64,000 nucleotides of DNA. It comes from Crocinitomicaceae bacterium (GTDB taxonomy: Bacteria > Bacteroidota > Bacteroidia > Flavobacteriales_D > Sanyastnellaceae). Both the position numbers and the translations under genes were made by a program. The notes under the pieces were generated by a model, which saw nothing but the letters and a program-made list of their open reading frames with translations, searched no databases and was not told the origin of the DNA. This document shows, piece by piece, positions 17,917-29,043 of this stretch. Location of the stretch: contig PBMY01000005.1 of the NCBI GenBank assembly GCA_002722795.1, positions 23,679 to 87,678 on the forward strand, given 5' to 3'. How positions within the stretch are numbered: the first letter of the stretch is position 1; the number at the start of each line of letters is the position of its first letter.

Positions 17917-18882
17917 TTATAAGAAACGTGGATTGGCATATTTATTTCGAATAGGAGTAGACTCAAACATAAAGCCGTAAGAAAGGAAAACTTCGTGTGA
18001 TCCGTCTTGGTATGTCTGAAGCTTAGAAGTAGTTACATCGTAAGAGTATCCAATTCTTAGCATTTGTTCACTGCTGCTAATTTGGTCTTGCTTATTCATT
18101 TTTAGTTGATAGCCAAGAACAGGAGCAACAGCGTCTCCAGGCCTATAAGAAACACCAGCCCACAGCATGTTGTCAAATAGAACGTTTATGTTCACGTCTA
18201 CAGCAGTTGCTGCTAGGTCTGATTTAGTAAGAAAGTTAGTTCTTAGCACTAAGTTATCGCCATTGAGTGAGAAATTGTATCCACCCATTAGGTAATAGTG
18301 ACGCTTAGGCGTTATACTCAATTGATTGAATGAATTCTGCAGCAAGTGAGTTGAAGATAAACCTGCGTAGAATTTGTTAGAATTCTTCAAGAATATGGCA
18401 AAATCAATATCGAATGTATTGTCTCTTTGACCTTCTGTAGGAATTGCATTATCAGAAATTGGATCGTCAATTGCTTGCCAATAATTGAAGTTGCCAAATC
18501 TCTTTGCGAAATAGCTAACGCTTAATCCCAAATTAATTTGAGTTCCTGAAGAATTAGGATTTACAGTAAAGGAAGGTCCCAATTTTACCATTGTGTTGCT
18601 CACATTACCAATTTCATCTTGGTAAAATTGAACGCCAATTCCAAATGGGCTATCTCCAAATCTTGAATCTAGATTTAATAGAGTTGTAACAGGAGCTCTA
18701 TCAAGGCTGACCCATTGTTGTCTATGGAAAGCATTGATGTTAGTTAGGTTATTATTACCTGCAGCAGCAATGTTTGCGGATACTGGATCCATGAACCATT
18801 GGGTGAATTGAGGATCCTGCTGAGCGTTCAAAAGTGACGCTAGCATTACAAATGCAAAGGATAGTAAGTAACTACGAATCAT
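17917..18882 (-). CDS. PorP/SprF-family T9SS outer-membrane protein
   Basis: 321-residue outer-membrane beta-barrel with a signal peptide ending LLNAQ and the family opening QDPQFTQWFMDPVSANIAAAGN, followed by the HRQQWVSLDRAP segment seen in PorP/SprF proteins. These barrels anchor T9SS machinery or specific cargo at the outer membrane. Its place directly upstream of gldK matches porP-porK order in Porphyromonas, so PorP is the more likely assignment, but SprF paralogues look alike. A weak -7-like AACCTTTG lies at 18899-18906 on the minus strand; no convincing -33 element accompanies it. Confidence 0.88.
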   Translation of the reverse strand: MIRSYLLSFAFVMLASLLNAQQDPQFTQWFMDPVSANIAAAGNNNLTNINAFHRQQWVSLDRAPVTTLLNLDSRFGDSPFGIGVQFYQDEIGNVSNTMVKLGPSFTVNPNSSGTQINLGLSVSYFAKRFGNFNYWQAIDDPISDNAIPTEGQRDNTFDIDFAIFLKNSNKFYAGLSSTHLLQNSFNQLSITPKRHYYLMGGYNFSLNGDNLVLRTNFLTKSDLAATAVDVNINVLFDNMLWAGVSYRPGDAVAPVLGYQLKMNKQDQISSSEQMLRIGYSYDVTTSKLQTYQDGSHEVFLSYGFMFESTPIRNKYANPRFL

Positions 18883-18961
18883 GTTAACTCGTTGATTTCA
18901 AAGGTTTCACAGGATAAGTTAATACCCGAAGTGTGGCAAGATACGGAATTTTTCGATACCA

Positions 18962-20134
18962 TCAAGCTAATTTTTGATATGTCCTCCACCATCTATCAGG
19001 TAATTGTCCACTTGCAGCTTCCTCATAATCCTCATATGAGCAGGGCACAAGGTGATGATGATCCTTGTTGTTTTTCTTCGAAGTTGGAATTGGTACATCC
19101 ATCCACCATCGATCTGATCTAGGAGATTTATAAAATGCAACCTCGTGATCATTGCCGGGTAAATCCACTACATATCTCGTGTATTCGTCAGAACTGCATT
19201 TTGGATGATCTCCTGGTTGATAGAAAATTCCATCTAACATGTGCCAAACAACCTGTGCAGCTAGATGTGCACCTCGACCTCTGTCATCAAGATCTGGGTT
19301 GTGTTCAAAAACCCCCATCGCTAGCATTCTATCACTTAATCCTGCATATCTAGCAATTTGACATATTTGAGCTGCAGTAATACCATTTGGCCCAGCATGT
19401 ACGGATGCAGGATGGTCAGCAGCTCGAATCGATCCCATGTCGATTGATATTAAATCTGCATTTCTAAAAGTTGGCTCTAAAAGCTTAGGATTAGTGTGCA
19501 CTTGTCCTAATCTAATTGCTTCGAATTGAAGCTTTTCAAGAAGCTCTAATGTATCAGGATCACTAAGGTATCCCTGGTGTCCAACGTTTACATAATCAAA
19601 TAAATAGTTTGGCTCATGTAAAACCAATCTATTCATGTAATTCCTAGATGTATTTATTTGTGGATCTCCACCAAAATCTAGCCTTTGATCCACAGTTACA
19701 ACATTCATTGGCCTACCAATGCTTTCAAGAGCAGAATACATTGCGTAGGTTAAGTCTTGGCCGCCACCTAATACAATTGGAATTATCCCCATTTGTATTA
19801 ATTCGGCTACGATTGTAATTAAAGCAATTTCAGTTTCATTTTCAGAGAATGACATTCTGATATCGCCCAAATCTGCAGTTTGTGCCCAACGTGTGTGCGG
19901 CGTTAATCTGTATAAATAATTTCTGATTGCAGATGCTCCCCCCGAACATCCCTCATTGTCACCACTATTTCGACCGTCATTAACTCCAATTAAGGCAACA
20001 CGACATCCCTCGACCTCCGGTTTGTGGTCGAACTGATGCATCTCTATTCTTTCGGCTATACGGGCTGAACCCTCAGGGTTTCCGTAGAATGGAGTGTCAA
20101 TTGGCTGTAATAACTCATATATCTTTCCGCTCAT
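18962..20134 (-). CDS. arginase/formimidoylglutamase-fold protein with degraded metal site
   Basis: 390-residue protein of the ureohydrolase (arginase, agmatinase, formimidoylglutamase) fold. The three signature stretches are recognisable but altered. LGGGQDLT replaces the usual GGDH, so a metal-binding His is Gln. VDQRLDFG replaces DAHxD, so the central His is Arg. SIDMGSIR replaces SxDxDxxDP, so the second Asp is Gly. The late Glu motif (FEHNPDLDDRG) remains. Half the six manganese ligands are therefore lost, so a hydrolase role is doubtful even though such proteins are often labelled formimidoylglutamase. Bacteroidetes homologues I recall share the same GGxQD pattern. No hut genes are nearby; it sits between topA and porP-gldKLMN, on the same strand. 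Confidence 0.85.
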   Translation of the reverse strand: MSGKIYELLQPIDTPFYGNPEGSARIAERIEMHQFDHKPEVEGCRVALIGVNDGRNSGDNEGCSGGASAIRNYLYRLTPHTRWAQTADLGDIRMSFSENETEIALITIVAELIQMGIIPIVLGGGQDLTYAMYSALESIGRPMNVVTVDQRLDFGGDPQINTSRNYMNRLVLHEPNYLFDYVNVGHQGYLSDPDTLELLEKLQFEAIRLGQVHTNPKLLEPTFRNADLISIDMGSIRAADHPASVHAGPNGITAAQICQIARYAGLSDRMLAMGVFEHNPDLDDRGRGAHLAAQVVWHMLDGIFYQPGDHPKCSSDEYTRYVVDLPGNDHEVAFYKSPRSDRWWMDVPIPTSKKNNKDHHHLVPCSYEDYEEAASGQLPDRWWRTYQKLA

Positions 20135-20218
20135 GTGTGTTTAATACAGATGTTCACAATAACGCTCTGTATATTCCTCATTTTACATGAGTTTCAGAAT
20201 AGAGTCCACACTAGATTG

Positions 20219-22546
20219 TTATTTCTTCTTAACTTTTCCCCTATTTCCCTTTGTTGATGGGGGTTTAGAGTTCTTTTCAATAAGTTCTTTAGCTCTTTTC
20301 CAATCTATGGTTGTGTAATCTTCGCCTTTTGGGATTTTTACGTTTGCTTTTCCAGCTTTAATGTAAGGGCCCCAACGACCCTCGATGATACGTACTGTCT
20401 CGTCTTCTTTGAAAACTTTAAGTAGCGCAGCTTCATCTGCAGCTCTTTTTGCTTCGATTAATTCTACAGCTCGATCTAATACTAAAGTATATGGGTCATC
20501 ATCTGTATTCTTTTTGATACTGATGAACTTCCCGTCATGTCTTACATATGGACCAAATCTTCCTATGTCTGTCACTACCTTTTTCCCTTCAAATTCCCCT
20601 AAATTTCTTGGTAATTTGAATAATAATAACGCCTGATCAATTGTAATTGATTCTAGGGTTTGGCCTTTTCTAAGAGAAGAAAATCGTTTATCCTCATCAT
20701 CTGCCTTTCCAAGCTGTGCCATAGGCCCATAACGACCAATTCTTACAAGAATTTGCTTGCCCGATTCCGGATCTACACCAAGGATACGTTCACCTGAAGC
20801 TCGTTCAGCGTTTTTAAGAGTGTCATCTACTTTAACCTTGAATGGATTGTAGAATTCCTTGATCATATCCTGCCAATTATCTTGACCATTAGCAATAACG
20901 TCGAATTTTTTCTCAACGTCTGCTGTAAAGTTGTACTCTAAGATGTCTCCAAAATGTTCAATTAGGAAGTCGTTTACAACGATACCAATATCAGTTGGTG
21001 CGAGTTTGTTTTTCTCAGCTCCGGTAGTCTCAGTAGAAGTTTTAGAGCGCAATTCAGAGCCTTCTAAAGTAAGTACTCTGTAATCTCTCTTTGTGCCCTC
21101 TCTTTCTGGCATATCAATATATCCACGGTTTTGGATTACGCTAATAGTTGATGCATAAGTAGAGGGACGCCCAATTCCAAGTTCTTCCAATTTCTTTACT
21201 AAGCTAGCCTCAGTGTAACGTGGGGGGTGATTAACAAAACGTTGAGTTGCAATAATAGTTTTTCTATTAATGCTTTCACCTTGAGTCATAGCTGGGAGTA
21301 AGCCTTTTGCTTCGTCATCATTTTCGTCGTCTGTGCCTTCTAAATATACTTTTAAGAATCCCTCAAACGTGATTACTTCTCCTTTTGCAATAAATAATTC
21401 ACTTGAGTTAGAAACGTCAATAGTTGCAGTTGTTTTCTCAAGCCTAGCATCTGCCATTTGTGAAGCAATCGCTCTTCGCCAAATCAAACCGTAAAGCTTT
21501 TCCTGATCAGAAGTTCCATTGTGCTTATTTAGACCAAAATCTGTCGGCCTTATCGCCTCGTGAGCCTCTTGTGCATTAGAATTCTTATTTATAAAATTTC
21601 TACGCTGACAATATTCATCACCATAATTATTAGCAATCGCAGATGCAGCACCATCAAGTGCTTGATCGCTCAGAGTCACAGAATCTGTTCTCATGTATGT
21701 AATGCGACCTGCTTCGTATAGCTTTTGGGCAACAGACATAGTTCTTTGAACAGAAAACCCTAGTTTTCTTGAAGCCTCTTGCTGTAGTGTAGAAGTTGTA
21801 AAAGGAGCAGTTGGTTGCTTTTTAGCAGGCTTAGTTTCAAGAGCTTTTACATTGTGTGAGCTAGTAGAACAAGCATCAAGAAATGCTTGAGCTTCATCTT
21901 CTGAATCAAAACGCTTCTTGCCCTCAGCTTTTACAATTTTGCCAGCTTGAGTAAGAAATTCTCCTACTACTCTGAATTTTGATGAAGCTACGTGAGCTTC
22001 AATTTCACGCTCTCTATCAATAATAATTCTTACACCAACGCTCTGTACTCTCCCTGCGCTTAACCCTTGCTTCACTTTCTTCCATAGAACCGGACTTAAT
22101 TCAAATCCAACTAAGCGATCAAGAATTCTTCTTGCTTGTTGAGCGTCTACAAGATTCTTATTTACACCCCTTGGATTTTCAATTGCCTTAAGAATTGCCG
22201 GCTTAGTTATTTCGTGGAATACAATTCTCTTAGTGTTTTCAGGCTTCAATTTTAAAGCCTCAACTAGATGCCATGAAATAGCCTCTCCCTCTCGGTCCTC
22301 ATCCGTCGCAAGCCATACTACTTCAGAACGTTTAACCTCTTTCTTAAGATCCTTAATTACTTGCTTTTTATCAGCACTAATCTCATACTTGGGCTCAAAG
22401 CCATTTTCGATATCTATGGCTTTATTCCCCTTTGGCAGGTCCCTTATGTGACCAAAACTTGACTTCACGACAAAGTCTTTTCCTAGGTATCCTTCAATTG
22501 TTTTTGCCTTTGCAGGCGACTCGACTATGACAAGGTTCTTGGGCAT
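20219..22546 (-). CDS. topA: DNA topoisomerase I
   Basis: 775-residue type IA topoisomerase that relaxes negatively supercoiled DNA. The N-terminal Toprim domain has VIVESPAKAKTIEGYLG-type residues and the metal motif DEDREGEA. The catalytic tyrosine lies in ITYMRTDS near residue 294. The C-terminal part has no Cys4 zinc fingers. Instead it carries three glycine/tryptophan repeats of the IGRYGP type (RIGRYGPMAQLG, DIGRFGPYVRH, EGRWGPYIKAG) and a Lys-rich tail. A near-consensus promoter lies at 22566-22596. The arginase-fold gene begins 84 bp after its stop on the same strand. Confidence 0.96.
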   Translation of the reverse strand: MPKNLVIVESPAKAKTIEGYLGKDFVVKSSFGHIRDLPKGNKAIDIENGFEPKYEISADKKQVIKDLKKEVKRSEVVWLATDEDREGEAISWHLVEALKLKPENTKRIVFHEITKPAILKAIENPRGVNKNLVDAQQARRILDRLVGFELSPVLWKKVKQGLSAGRVQSVGVRIIIDREREIEAHVASSKFRVVGEFLTQAGKIVKAEGKKRFDSEDEAQAFLDACSTSSHNVKALETKPAKKQPTAPFTTSTLQQEASRKLGFSVQRTMSVAQKLYEAGRITYMRTDSVTLSDQALDGAASAIANNYGDEYCQRRNFINKNSNAQEAHEAIRPTDFGLNKHNGTSDQEKLYGLIWRRAIASQMADARLEKTTATIDVSNSSELFIAKGEVITFEGFLKVYLEGTDDENDDEAKGLLPAMTQGESINRKTIIATQRFVNHPPRYTEASLVKKLEELGIGRPSTYASTISVIQNRGYIDMPEREGTKRDYRVLTLEGSELRSKTSTETTGAEKNKLAPTDIGIVVNDFLIEHFGDILEYNFTADVEKKFDVIANGQDNWQDMIKEFYNPFKVKVDDTLKNAERASGERILGVDPESGKQILVRIGRYGPMAQLGKADDEDKRFSSLRKGQTLESITIDQALLLFKLPRNLGEFEGKKVVTDIGRFGPYVRHDGKFISIKKNTDDDPYTLVLDRAVELIEAKRAADEAALLKVFKEDETVRIIEGRWGPYIKAGKANVKIPKGEDYTTIDWKRAKELIEKNSKPPSTKGNRGKVKKK

Positions 22547-22565
22547 GATTCTGAAATTGCGAAGG

Positions 22566-22596
22566 CAAAGAAATAAAAATCTCTTCTCGTTCGAAA
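22566..22596 (-). promoter_or_regulatory. candidate promoter for topA
   Basis: Read on the minus strand: TTTC (22596-22593), exactly 19 nt, then TTTCTTTG (22573-22566). This is one base off in each element of the TTTG-N19-TAnnTTTG consensus. It would give a leader of about 17 nt before the topA ATG at 22546. Confidence 0.5.
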
Positions 22597-22631
22597 CCTT
22601 ATTGTCAAGAAGTTTTCTCCACTTTCCTAAG

Positions 22632-22645
22632 ACCCCTTTAGGGGT
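22632..22645. repeat. perfect inverted repeat between topA and miaB
   Basis: ACCCCT-TT-AGGGGT, a 6-bp perfect palindrome with a two-base centre, five bases upstream of the miaB -33 element. The loop is too short for a good RNA hairpin, so a protein-binding site is likelier than a terminator. Function unknown. Confidence 0.4.
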
Positions 22646-22650
22646 GACAA

Positions 22651-22682
22651 TTTGTCAGTCATTATTTAAGACACTACATTTG
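22651..22682 (+). promoter_or_regulatory. promoter of the miaB operon
   Basis: TTTG (22651-22654), a 20-nt spacer and TACATTTG (22675-22682): all fixed bases of the Bacteroidetes consensus, with spacing one above the usual 19. The start site should fall near 22685, nine bases before the miaB ATG. Confidence 0.75.
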
Positions 22683-22693
22683 CAATTATAATT

Positions 22694-24130
22694 ATGAGAT
22701 TAGGTGACAAAACAATTGATGAGTCAAGACAGGGTGAAGCTCTTATAGTTGACTCAAATGGAAAGGGTAAGAAACTCTTTCTAGAAAGTTATGGGTGCGC
22801 AATGAATTTTTCAGATTCAGAAATCATTGCGTCTATTCTTGCTGAAGATGGATATTCTACTACTAAGGAGGAGAAGGAAGCTGATTTAATCCTCATAAAC
22901 ACGTGTTCAATCAGAGAAAAGGCAGAGGAAAGAGTCAGGAACCGTTTAAACAGTTTTAAAAAATACAAGCGCCATAACCCTAGCCTTGTAGTTGGAATGC
23001 TTGGTTGTATGGCTGAAAGACTCAAGGATAAGTTACTTGAAGAAGAAAAACTTGTTGACCTTGTAGTGGGACCGGATGCTTACAGAGATCTTCCAGGTCT
23101 TATTCAGAAAGTTGAAGCAGGCCAAAAGTCAGTTAACGTTCTTCTTTCTCGAGAAGAGACATATGCTGAGATAAGTCCTGTTAGGTTAGATAATTCCGGA
23201 GTAACTGCATTTATAAGCATTATGCGAGGATGTGATAATATGTGCTCTTTTTGTGTAGTACCATTTACAAGAGGAAGAGAAAGAAGTAGGGATCCTCAAA
23301 GCATTGTTGCTGAAGCACAGGATTTATACAACAAAGGGTATAGAGAGGTTACACTTTTGGGCCAAAACGTAGACTCATACAAGTGGAATATTGATAAAAA
23401 GGGTGTTGTTAAGGACGAAAATAAACCAGTTGTAAGATTTGCTGAACTTCTTGAAATGGTAGCTAAGGTAAATCCCAAATTAAGAGTACGATTCTCAACT
23501 AGTCACCCAAAGGATATGATTGACGACGTACTTTATACAATTGCTAAATACGACAACCTATGCAAATACATTCACCTTCCTGTTCAATCAGGCTCTAGCA
23601 GCATGCTTAAAAGGATGAATAGAGGATATACTCGAGAGTGGTATATGGATAGAATTTCAGCAATCAAGAGGATAATTCCTGATTGTGAACTCTCAACAGA
23701 TATCATTGCAGGATTCTGCGGAGAAACTGAAGAGGAACATAAGGACACCCTATCACTACTTGATGAGGTTGGATTTATCATGGCATACCACTTCAAGTAC
23801 AGTGAAAGGCCTAGAACTCTTGCTGAGAGGAAGTACGAAGATGACATTCCTGAAGATGTTAAAGCTGCAAGACTAACTGAAATCATTGCAATTCAACGAA
23901 AGCAGGCAGCTTCTAGAACAAAAACTCATGTTGGTAGAGTGCTGAAAGTTCTAGTTGAGGGTCCGAGTAAAAAGAATCCTGAAGAATACTGTGGAAGAAC
24001 TACTCATAATTCAATGGTAATATTTCCAAAAGAGCACGCTGAAGCTGGTATGTACGTAAATGTGAAAACACATGACTGTACAACAAATACTTTGTTAGGC
24101 ACGATTACAACTCAAGAAGCAGAGGCATGA
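22694..24130 (+). CDS. miaB: tRNA-2-methylthio-N6-dimethylallyladenosine synthase MiaB
   Basis: 478-residue radical-SAM methylthiotransferase that adds the 2-methylthio group to i6A37 of tRNAs. The N-terminal UPF0004 domain holds the second Fe-S cluster through Cys35 ([12 protein letters not shown]), the Cys of [13 protein letters not shown] and that of MLGCMAERL. The radical-SAM site is CDNMCSFC near 180, followed by [15 protein letters not shown] domain closes the protein. The NxxDSE and RxREKAxxRV patterns favour MiaB over MtaB or RimO. It overlaps the next gene by 4 nt (ATGA), and the promoter lies only about 10 bp upstream. Confidence 0.96.
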   Translation: MRLGDKTIDESRQGEALIVDSNGKGKKLFLESYGCAMNFSDSEIIASILAEDGYSTTKEEKEADLILINTCSIREKAEERVRNRLNSFKKYKRHNPSLVVGMLGCMAERLKDKLLEEEKLVDLVVGPDAYRDLPGLIQKVEAGQKSVNVLLSREETYAEISPVRLDNSGVTAFISIMRGCDNMCSFCVVPFTRGRERSRDPQSIVAEAQDLYNKGYREVTLLGQNVDSYKWNIDKKGVVKDENKPVVRFAELLEMVAKVNPKLRVRFSTSHPKDMIDDVLYTIAKYDNLCKYIHLPVQSGSSSMLKRMNRGYTREWYMDRISAIKRIIPDCELSTDIIAGFCGETEEEHKDTLSLLDEVGFIMAYHFKYSERPRTLAERKYEDDIPEDVKAARLTEIIAIQRKQAASRTKTHVGRVLKVLVEGPSKKNPEEYCGRTTHNSMVIFPKEHAEAGMYVNVKTHDCTTNTLLGTITTQEAEA

Positions 24131-25317
24131 ATACTGGAGGCATAAAGCAACGATTTGGAGTAATTGGAAATTGTCCGTCTCTTGATAGGGCAATCTTTGT
24201 TGCTGCTCAAGTAGCGCCTACCGATTTGTCTGTATTAATTCTCGGTGAGAGTGGTACAGGCAAAGAAACAATGCCAAGAATTGTTCATCAGTTTAGTTCT
24301 AGAAAGCACGGAAAGTACATAGCTGTAAACTGTGGTGCTATTCCGGAGGGAACAATAGATTCCGAATTGTTTGGCCATGTTAAAGGTGCATTCACAGGAG
24401 CATCAGAATCTAGAAAAGGATACTTTGAGGAAGCCGATGGAGGAACAATTTTCTTAGATGAAGTAGCAGAATTACCAATGACAACTCAGGTTAGATTGCT
24501 TAGAGTTTTAGAATCAGGAGAATTTATGAAAGTGGGTTCTTCTCAAACTCAAAAAACAGATGTGCGTGTTGTGGCTGCAACAAACGTAAATTTTGAGGAA
24601 GCATTTTCAAAAGGGAAATTCAGAGAAGATCTATACTACAGGCTCAACCAAGTTCCCATCAACATGCCTCCTCTAAGGAAGCGTGCAGATGATATTCATT
24701 TACTTTTTAGAAAATTCACTACAGATTTTAGCGAGATGCATAGGATGCCACCTCTGTCTTTGAATCCTGACGCAATAGAAGTAATTGAAAATTATCCTTG
24801 GCCAGGAAACATCAGACAATTGAAGCATATCACTGAACAGATGTCTGTTCTAGAAGCGGAAAGACGAGTTGATGCTGAGACGATTTTAAGCTATTTGCCT
24901 GATAATCACAGGTCGAGACTTCCTGTAAGAATAACAACTGGTTCAGACGGATTCGAAGAGGGTGAAGCTGGGACTAATGAAAAGAAAATGCTTTACAATG
25001 TTCTTTTTGATTTAAAAAAGGAACTCGATGATCTAAAAAGAGTTGTTTTGGGCATTATGGAGAATGAAGGCCAAATCTCACAAGAAGATAAAGCTGCCGT
25101 TCAAAGAGCTTTTTCTGATGCTGATGTTCCGTCAAACCTTCCAATTGTTCAAGATGCGGTTGAAGTTGAATCAAGCCTATCTTTGATTGATTCAGAACGA
25201 GAACTAATCATTAAAGCTCTTGATAAGCATAAGAATAAGAGGAAGAGGGCAGCTGCAGAATTGGGAATATCTGAAAGGACACTTTATAGAAAGATCAAGG
25301 AATACGATTTGAAGTGA
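24127..25317 (+). CDS. sigma-54-dependent transcriptional activator without receiver domain
   Basis: 396-residue bacterial enhancer-binding protein. The AAA+ domain begins almost at the N-terminus: Walker A GESGTGKE at 40-47, the sigma-54 contact loop GAFTGA at 87-92 and Walker B GGTIFLDE at about 105-112. A long linker containing a coiled-coil-like segment (about 285-315, [11 protein letters not shown]) follows, then a Fis-type helix-turn-helix at about 355-396 ([20 protein letters not shown]). No response-regulator, GAF or PAS input domain is present, so control must come from expression level, partners or the linker. It sits between miaB and lptE with 4-nt and 1-nt overlaps. Targets are unknown. 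Confidence 0.92.
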   Translation: MNTGGIKQRFGVIGNCPSLDRAIFVAAQVAPTDLSVLILGESGTGKETMPRIVHQFSSRKHGKYIAVNCGAIPEGTIDSELFGHVKGAFTGASESRKGYFEEADGGTIFLDEVAELPMTTQVRLLRVLESGEFMKVGSSQTQKTDVRVVAATNVNFEEAFSKGKFREDLYYRLNQVPINMPPLRKRADDIHLLFRKFTTDFSEMHRMPPLSLNPDAIEVIENYPWPGNIRQLKHITEQMSVLEAERRVDAETILSYLPDNHRSRLPVRITTGSDGFEEGEAGTNEKKMLYNVLFDLKKELDDLKRVVLGIMENEGQISQEDKAAVQRAFSDADVPSNLPIVQDAVEVESSLSLIDSERELIIKALDKHKNKRKRAAAELGISERTLYRKIKEYDLK

Positions 25318-25808
25318 TGAGGGTATTTCTATCGATAATTTTAGCATTTTCTCTTGGCACGTGCGGTGTCTACTCTCCATACGGGGCAGCAACTTCAGGT
25401 GCTTCTACTTTTTCTGTAAAGTATTTTGATACTGTTCATCCTCTAGTTTCGGCTTCAACCTCAATTACGATTAGTGAAGAAATTATTGATAGAGTGCAAA
25501 AACAATCTACCCTTCAACTTGTTGATTCTGGAGGTGAATTGAAATTTGAAGGAAAGGTTATTGGATGGACAGTACAGCCAATCAATGTTAAGGGAGATGA
25601 AACAGCAGGAGCTAATAGAATTACAGTTACAGTGGATGTGATATTCACAAACACAATTGAAGAAAATTTAAGCTTTCAGAGGAAGTTTAACAGATTCTAC
25701 GATTTGCCAAGCAGTAGTGACATTCATGCAAACACAGATTTAGTTGTGGAAGAAATTGCATCATTACTCTCTCAAGACATTTTTAATGCTAGCTTAGGGA
25801 ATTGGTAA
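25317..25808 (+). CDS. lptE: LPS-assembly lipoprotein LptE (Bacteroidetes type)
   Basis: 163-residue lipoprotein; the start is the ATG overlapping the previous TGA by one base (a GTG one codon earlier is possible). The hydrophobic N-terminus ends LGTC, a lipobox with Thr at -1, then GVYSPYGA. The Cys-Gly-x-Tyr/Phe-S start and the SFSVKYF-like strand are typical of LptE, the plug lipoprotein of LptD in lipopolysaccharide insertion. The family is divergent, so the assignment rests on size, lipobox, strand pattern and the neighbourhood (sigma-54 activator upstream, secG downstream) that I recall for Bacteroidetes. Confidence 0.8.
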   Translation: MRVFLSIILAFSLGTCGVYSPYGAATSGASTFSVKYFDTVHPLVSASTSITISEEIIDRVQKQSTLQLVDSGGELKFEGKVIGWTVQPINVKGDETAGANRITVTVDVIFTNTIEENLSFQRKFNRFYDLPSSSDIHANTDLVVEEIASLLSQDIFNASLGNW

Positions 25809-25809
25809 T

Positions 25810-26673
25810 ATGAACGTAGAAAGGCTAAACGAATTAATGCTACTAGACGGCGCTTCTCTTGCAGAGCAAAGGGATGAACTTGTTAAGTTAGTTGAGGAAT
25901 ATCCGTATAGCGGTCCGTTTAGGATGTTACTAGCAAAGGCTTCAAAGGAAGCAGGTCATTTAGATCAAAGAAAGGATTTATTAGCAGCAGCAGCTCATTG
26001 CACATCTAGAAAAGCTTTGTTTGATATTATGTTCTCTGATTCGTTTGTAGCTCAGGCTAAGGAGGTGCACGAAGAGATTGAATCATTAGATGAAGTAAGC
26101 GAGGAAGAATTAGTTGATCTTATTTGGCATCCAATTGTTGAGCCAACGGAAGAGAAAGAGATACAAATTCAAGACAGAGAGGAAATTGTTGAAGCGATTT
26201 CATCAGTTTTAGAATTAAATTCTCAAGAAATTTTTGAAGATTTGGATAACAAAGAGGTTTTATTAGAAAATCTAGAAGTGTTTGAATCAGATGAGCCGAA
26301 AATAAAGGTAAGTGGTGAAGCAAATTCACTATTTGGAAAATGGCTTAGTGAAAGAGCAAAAGCGACTGATTTTGGTGAAGTGTCTAAGTCTAAAGACCTA
26401 ATAGAACGTGGTTCTGCAGCCATTATCGACGCTTTCTTGTCCAAGGAGAATCCACAGATTGGAAAAGCAAGATACGTTGATTTTCCAGTTGAAGAATGGG
26501 CTAGTAAGGGTCTAGAGGAAGACCCTAGTCTAGTCACTGAAACTATGGCCAAACTTTATGCAAAGCAGGGTCAGATTAGTCGTGCTCGCAAAGCATTTAA
26601 GCTTTTGGCCTTGAAATACCCTGATAAAAGTGTTTACTTTGCAGCCCAGCTTAAAAAGCTAAGTAAAAAATAG
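25810..26673 (+). CDS. uncharacterised protein with TPR-like ends
   Basis: 287-residue soluble protein without signal peptide or membrane helix. The N-terminal 65 residues and the C-terminal 50 (ETMAKLYAKQGQISRARKAFKLLALKYPDKSVYFAAQLKKL) look like helix-turn-helix TPR units. The middle (about 85-190) is strongly acidic, rich in Glu, and probably extended. I recognise no enzyme motif. It lies one base after lptE and 8 bp before secG, so it is probably expressed with envelope-export genes. A role as a scaffold or adaptor is plausible inference only. Confidence 0.75.
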   Translation: MNVERLNELMLLDGASLAEQRDELVKLVEEYPYSGPFRMLLAKASKEAGHLDQRKDLLAAAAHCTSRKALFDIMFSDSFVAQAKEVHEEIESLDEVSEEELVDLIWHPIVEPTEEKEIQIQDREEIVEAISSVLELNSQEIFEDLDNKEVLLENLEVFESDEPKIKVSGEANSLFGKWLSERAKATDFGEVSKSKDLIERGSAAIIDAFLSKENPQIGKARYVDFPVEEWASKGLEEDPSLVTETMAKLYAKQGQISRARKAFKLLALKYPDKSVYFAAQLKKLSKK

Positions 26674-26681
26674 AATCTAAC

Positions 26682-27023
26682 ATGGGAACGTTTTTAACCG
26701 TTGTAATCTTAATCATCTGCTTCCTTCTAGGAGTAGTTATTCTTGTTCAAAATCCTAAAGGTGGTGGTCTAGCTGCTGGTTTTACTGGTGGATCTCAAAT
26801 GGGTGGTGTTCAACGCACTACTGATTTTTTAGAAAAGAGCACTTGGTACTTGGTTGTTGCCTTGTTCGTTGCTTGCATTTTTGCAGGTGTATACAACGGA
26901 AACAAAACTGCAGATGTTGGAATTGAAGATACTTTAATTCCAGATGCTGTCACTTTACCTGAAGCTCCGGCACAAGAAGCGCCAGCAGAAGCTCCTGAGC
27001 CAGCTGCAGAAACGGCAGAATAA
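26682..27023 (+). CDS. secG: protein translocase subunit SecG
   Basis: 113-residue SecG, accessory subunit of the SecYEG inner-membrane channel. Two transmembrane helices lie at about 3-22 and 55-75. Between them is the conserved QNPKGGGLAAGFTGG loop. The C-terminal tail is long and Ala/Glu/Pro-rich (PEAPAQEAPAEAPEPAAE), a common Bacteroidetes extension. It is the last gene of the miaB run; 101 bp separate it from groES. Confidence 0.94.
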   Translation: MGTFLTVVILIICFLLGVVILVQNPKGGGLAAGFTGGSQMGGVQRTTDFLEKSTWYLVVALFVACIFAGVYNGNKTADVGIEDTLIPDAVTLPEAPAQEAPAEAPEPAAETAE

Positions 27024-27124
27024 TTATGTTTTTTAAGACGAATTTTCAGCTTTAGTGACTTTTTGTCGTTCTAGTATGATTTGGCATTAAATTAGACTAT
27101 GCAGAAACCAAATAAATTAAAATT

Positions 27125-27400
27125 ATGTCAGTAAACATTAAACCTTTATCAGATAGAGTTTTGATCGAACCAGCTGCGGCTGAGGAGACTACATCAAGCG
27201 GAATCATTATTCCAGATACTGCTCAGGAAAAACCTCAACGTGGAGTTGTAGTAGCAGTTGGACCAGGCAAGAAAGATGAGCCTACAACGGTTAAAGTTGG
27301 CGATAGTGTTCTTTATGGAAAATACTCGGGAACAGATCTAAACCTAGACGGTAAGGATTACATGATTATGAGGGAATCAGATATCTTAGCAATAGTATAA
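27125..27400 (+). CDS. groS: co-chaperonin GroES
   Basis: 91-residue GroES, the lid of the GroEL folding chamber. It shows [12 protein letters not shown] at the N-terminus, the mobile loop [18 protein letters not shown] and the closing motif [16 protein letters not shown]. It is followed after 3 bp by groEL. In the 101-bp upstream gap I see no CIRCE inverted repeat. An ATGATTTG box in that gap is a weak -7 candidate, without a clear -33 partner. Confidence 0.97.
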   Translation: MSVNIKPLSDRVLIEPAAAEETTSSGIIIPDTAQEKPQRGVVVAVGPGKKDEPTTVKVGDSVLYGKYSGTDLNLDGKDYMIMRESDILAIV

Positions 27401-29035
<1,635 letters not shown>

Positions 29036-29043
29036 TTTGCAGC

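Noticed and set aside
27024..27124. CIRCE or other heat-shock operator ahead of groES
   Set aside because: No TTAGCACTC-N9-GAGTGCTAA or similar inverted repeat is present in the 101-bp gap.
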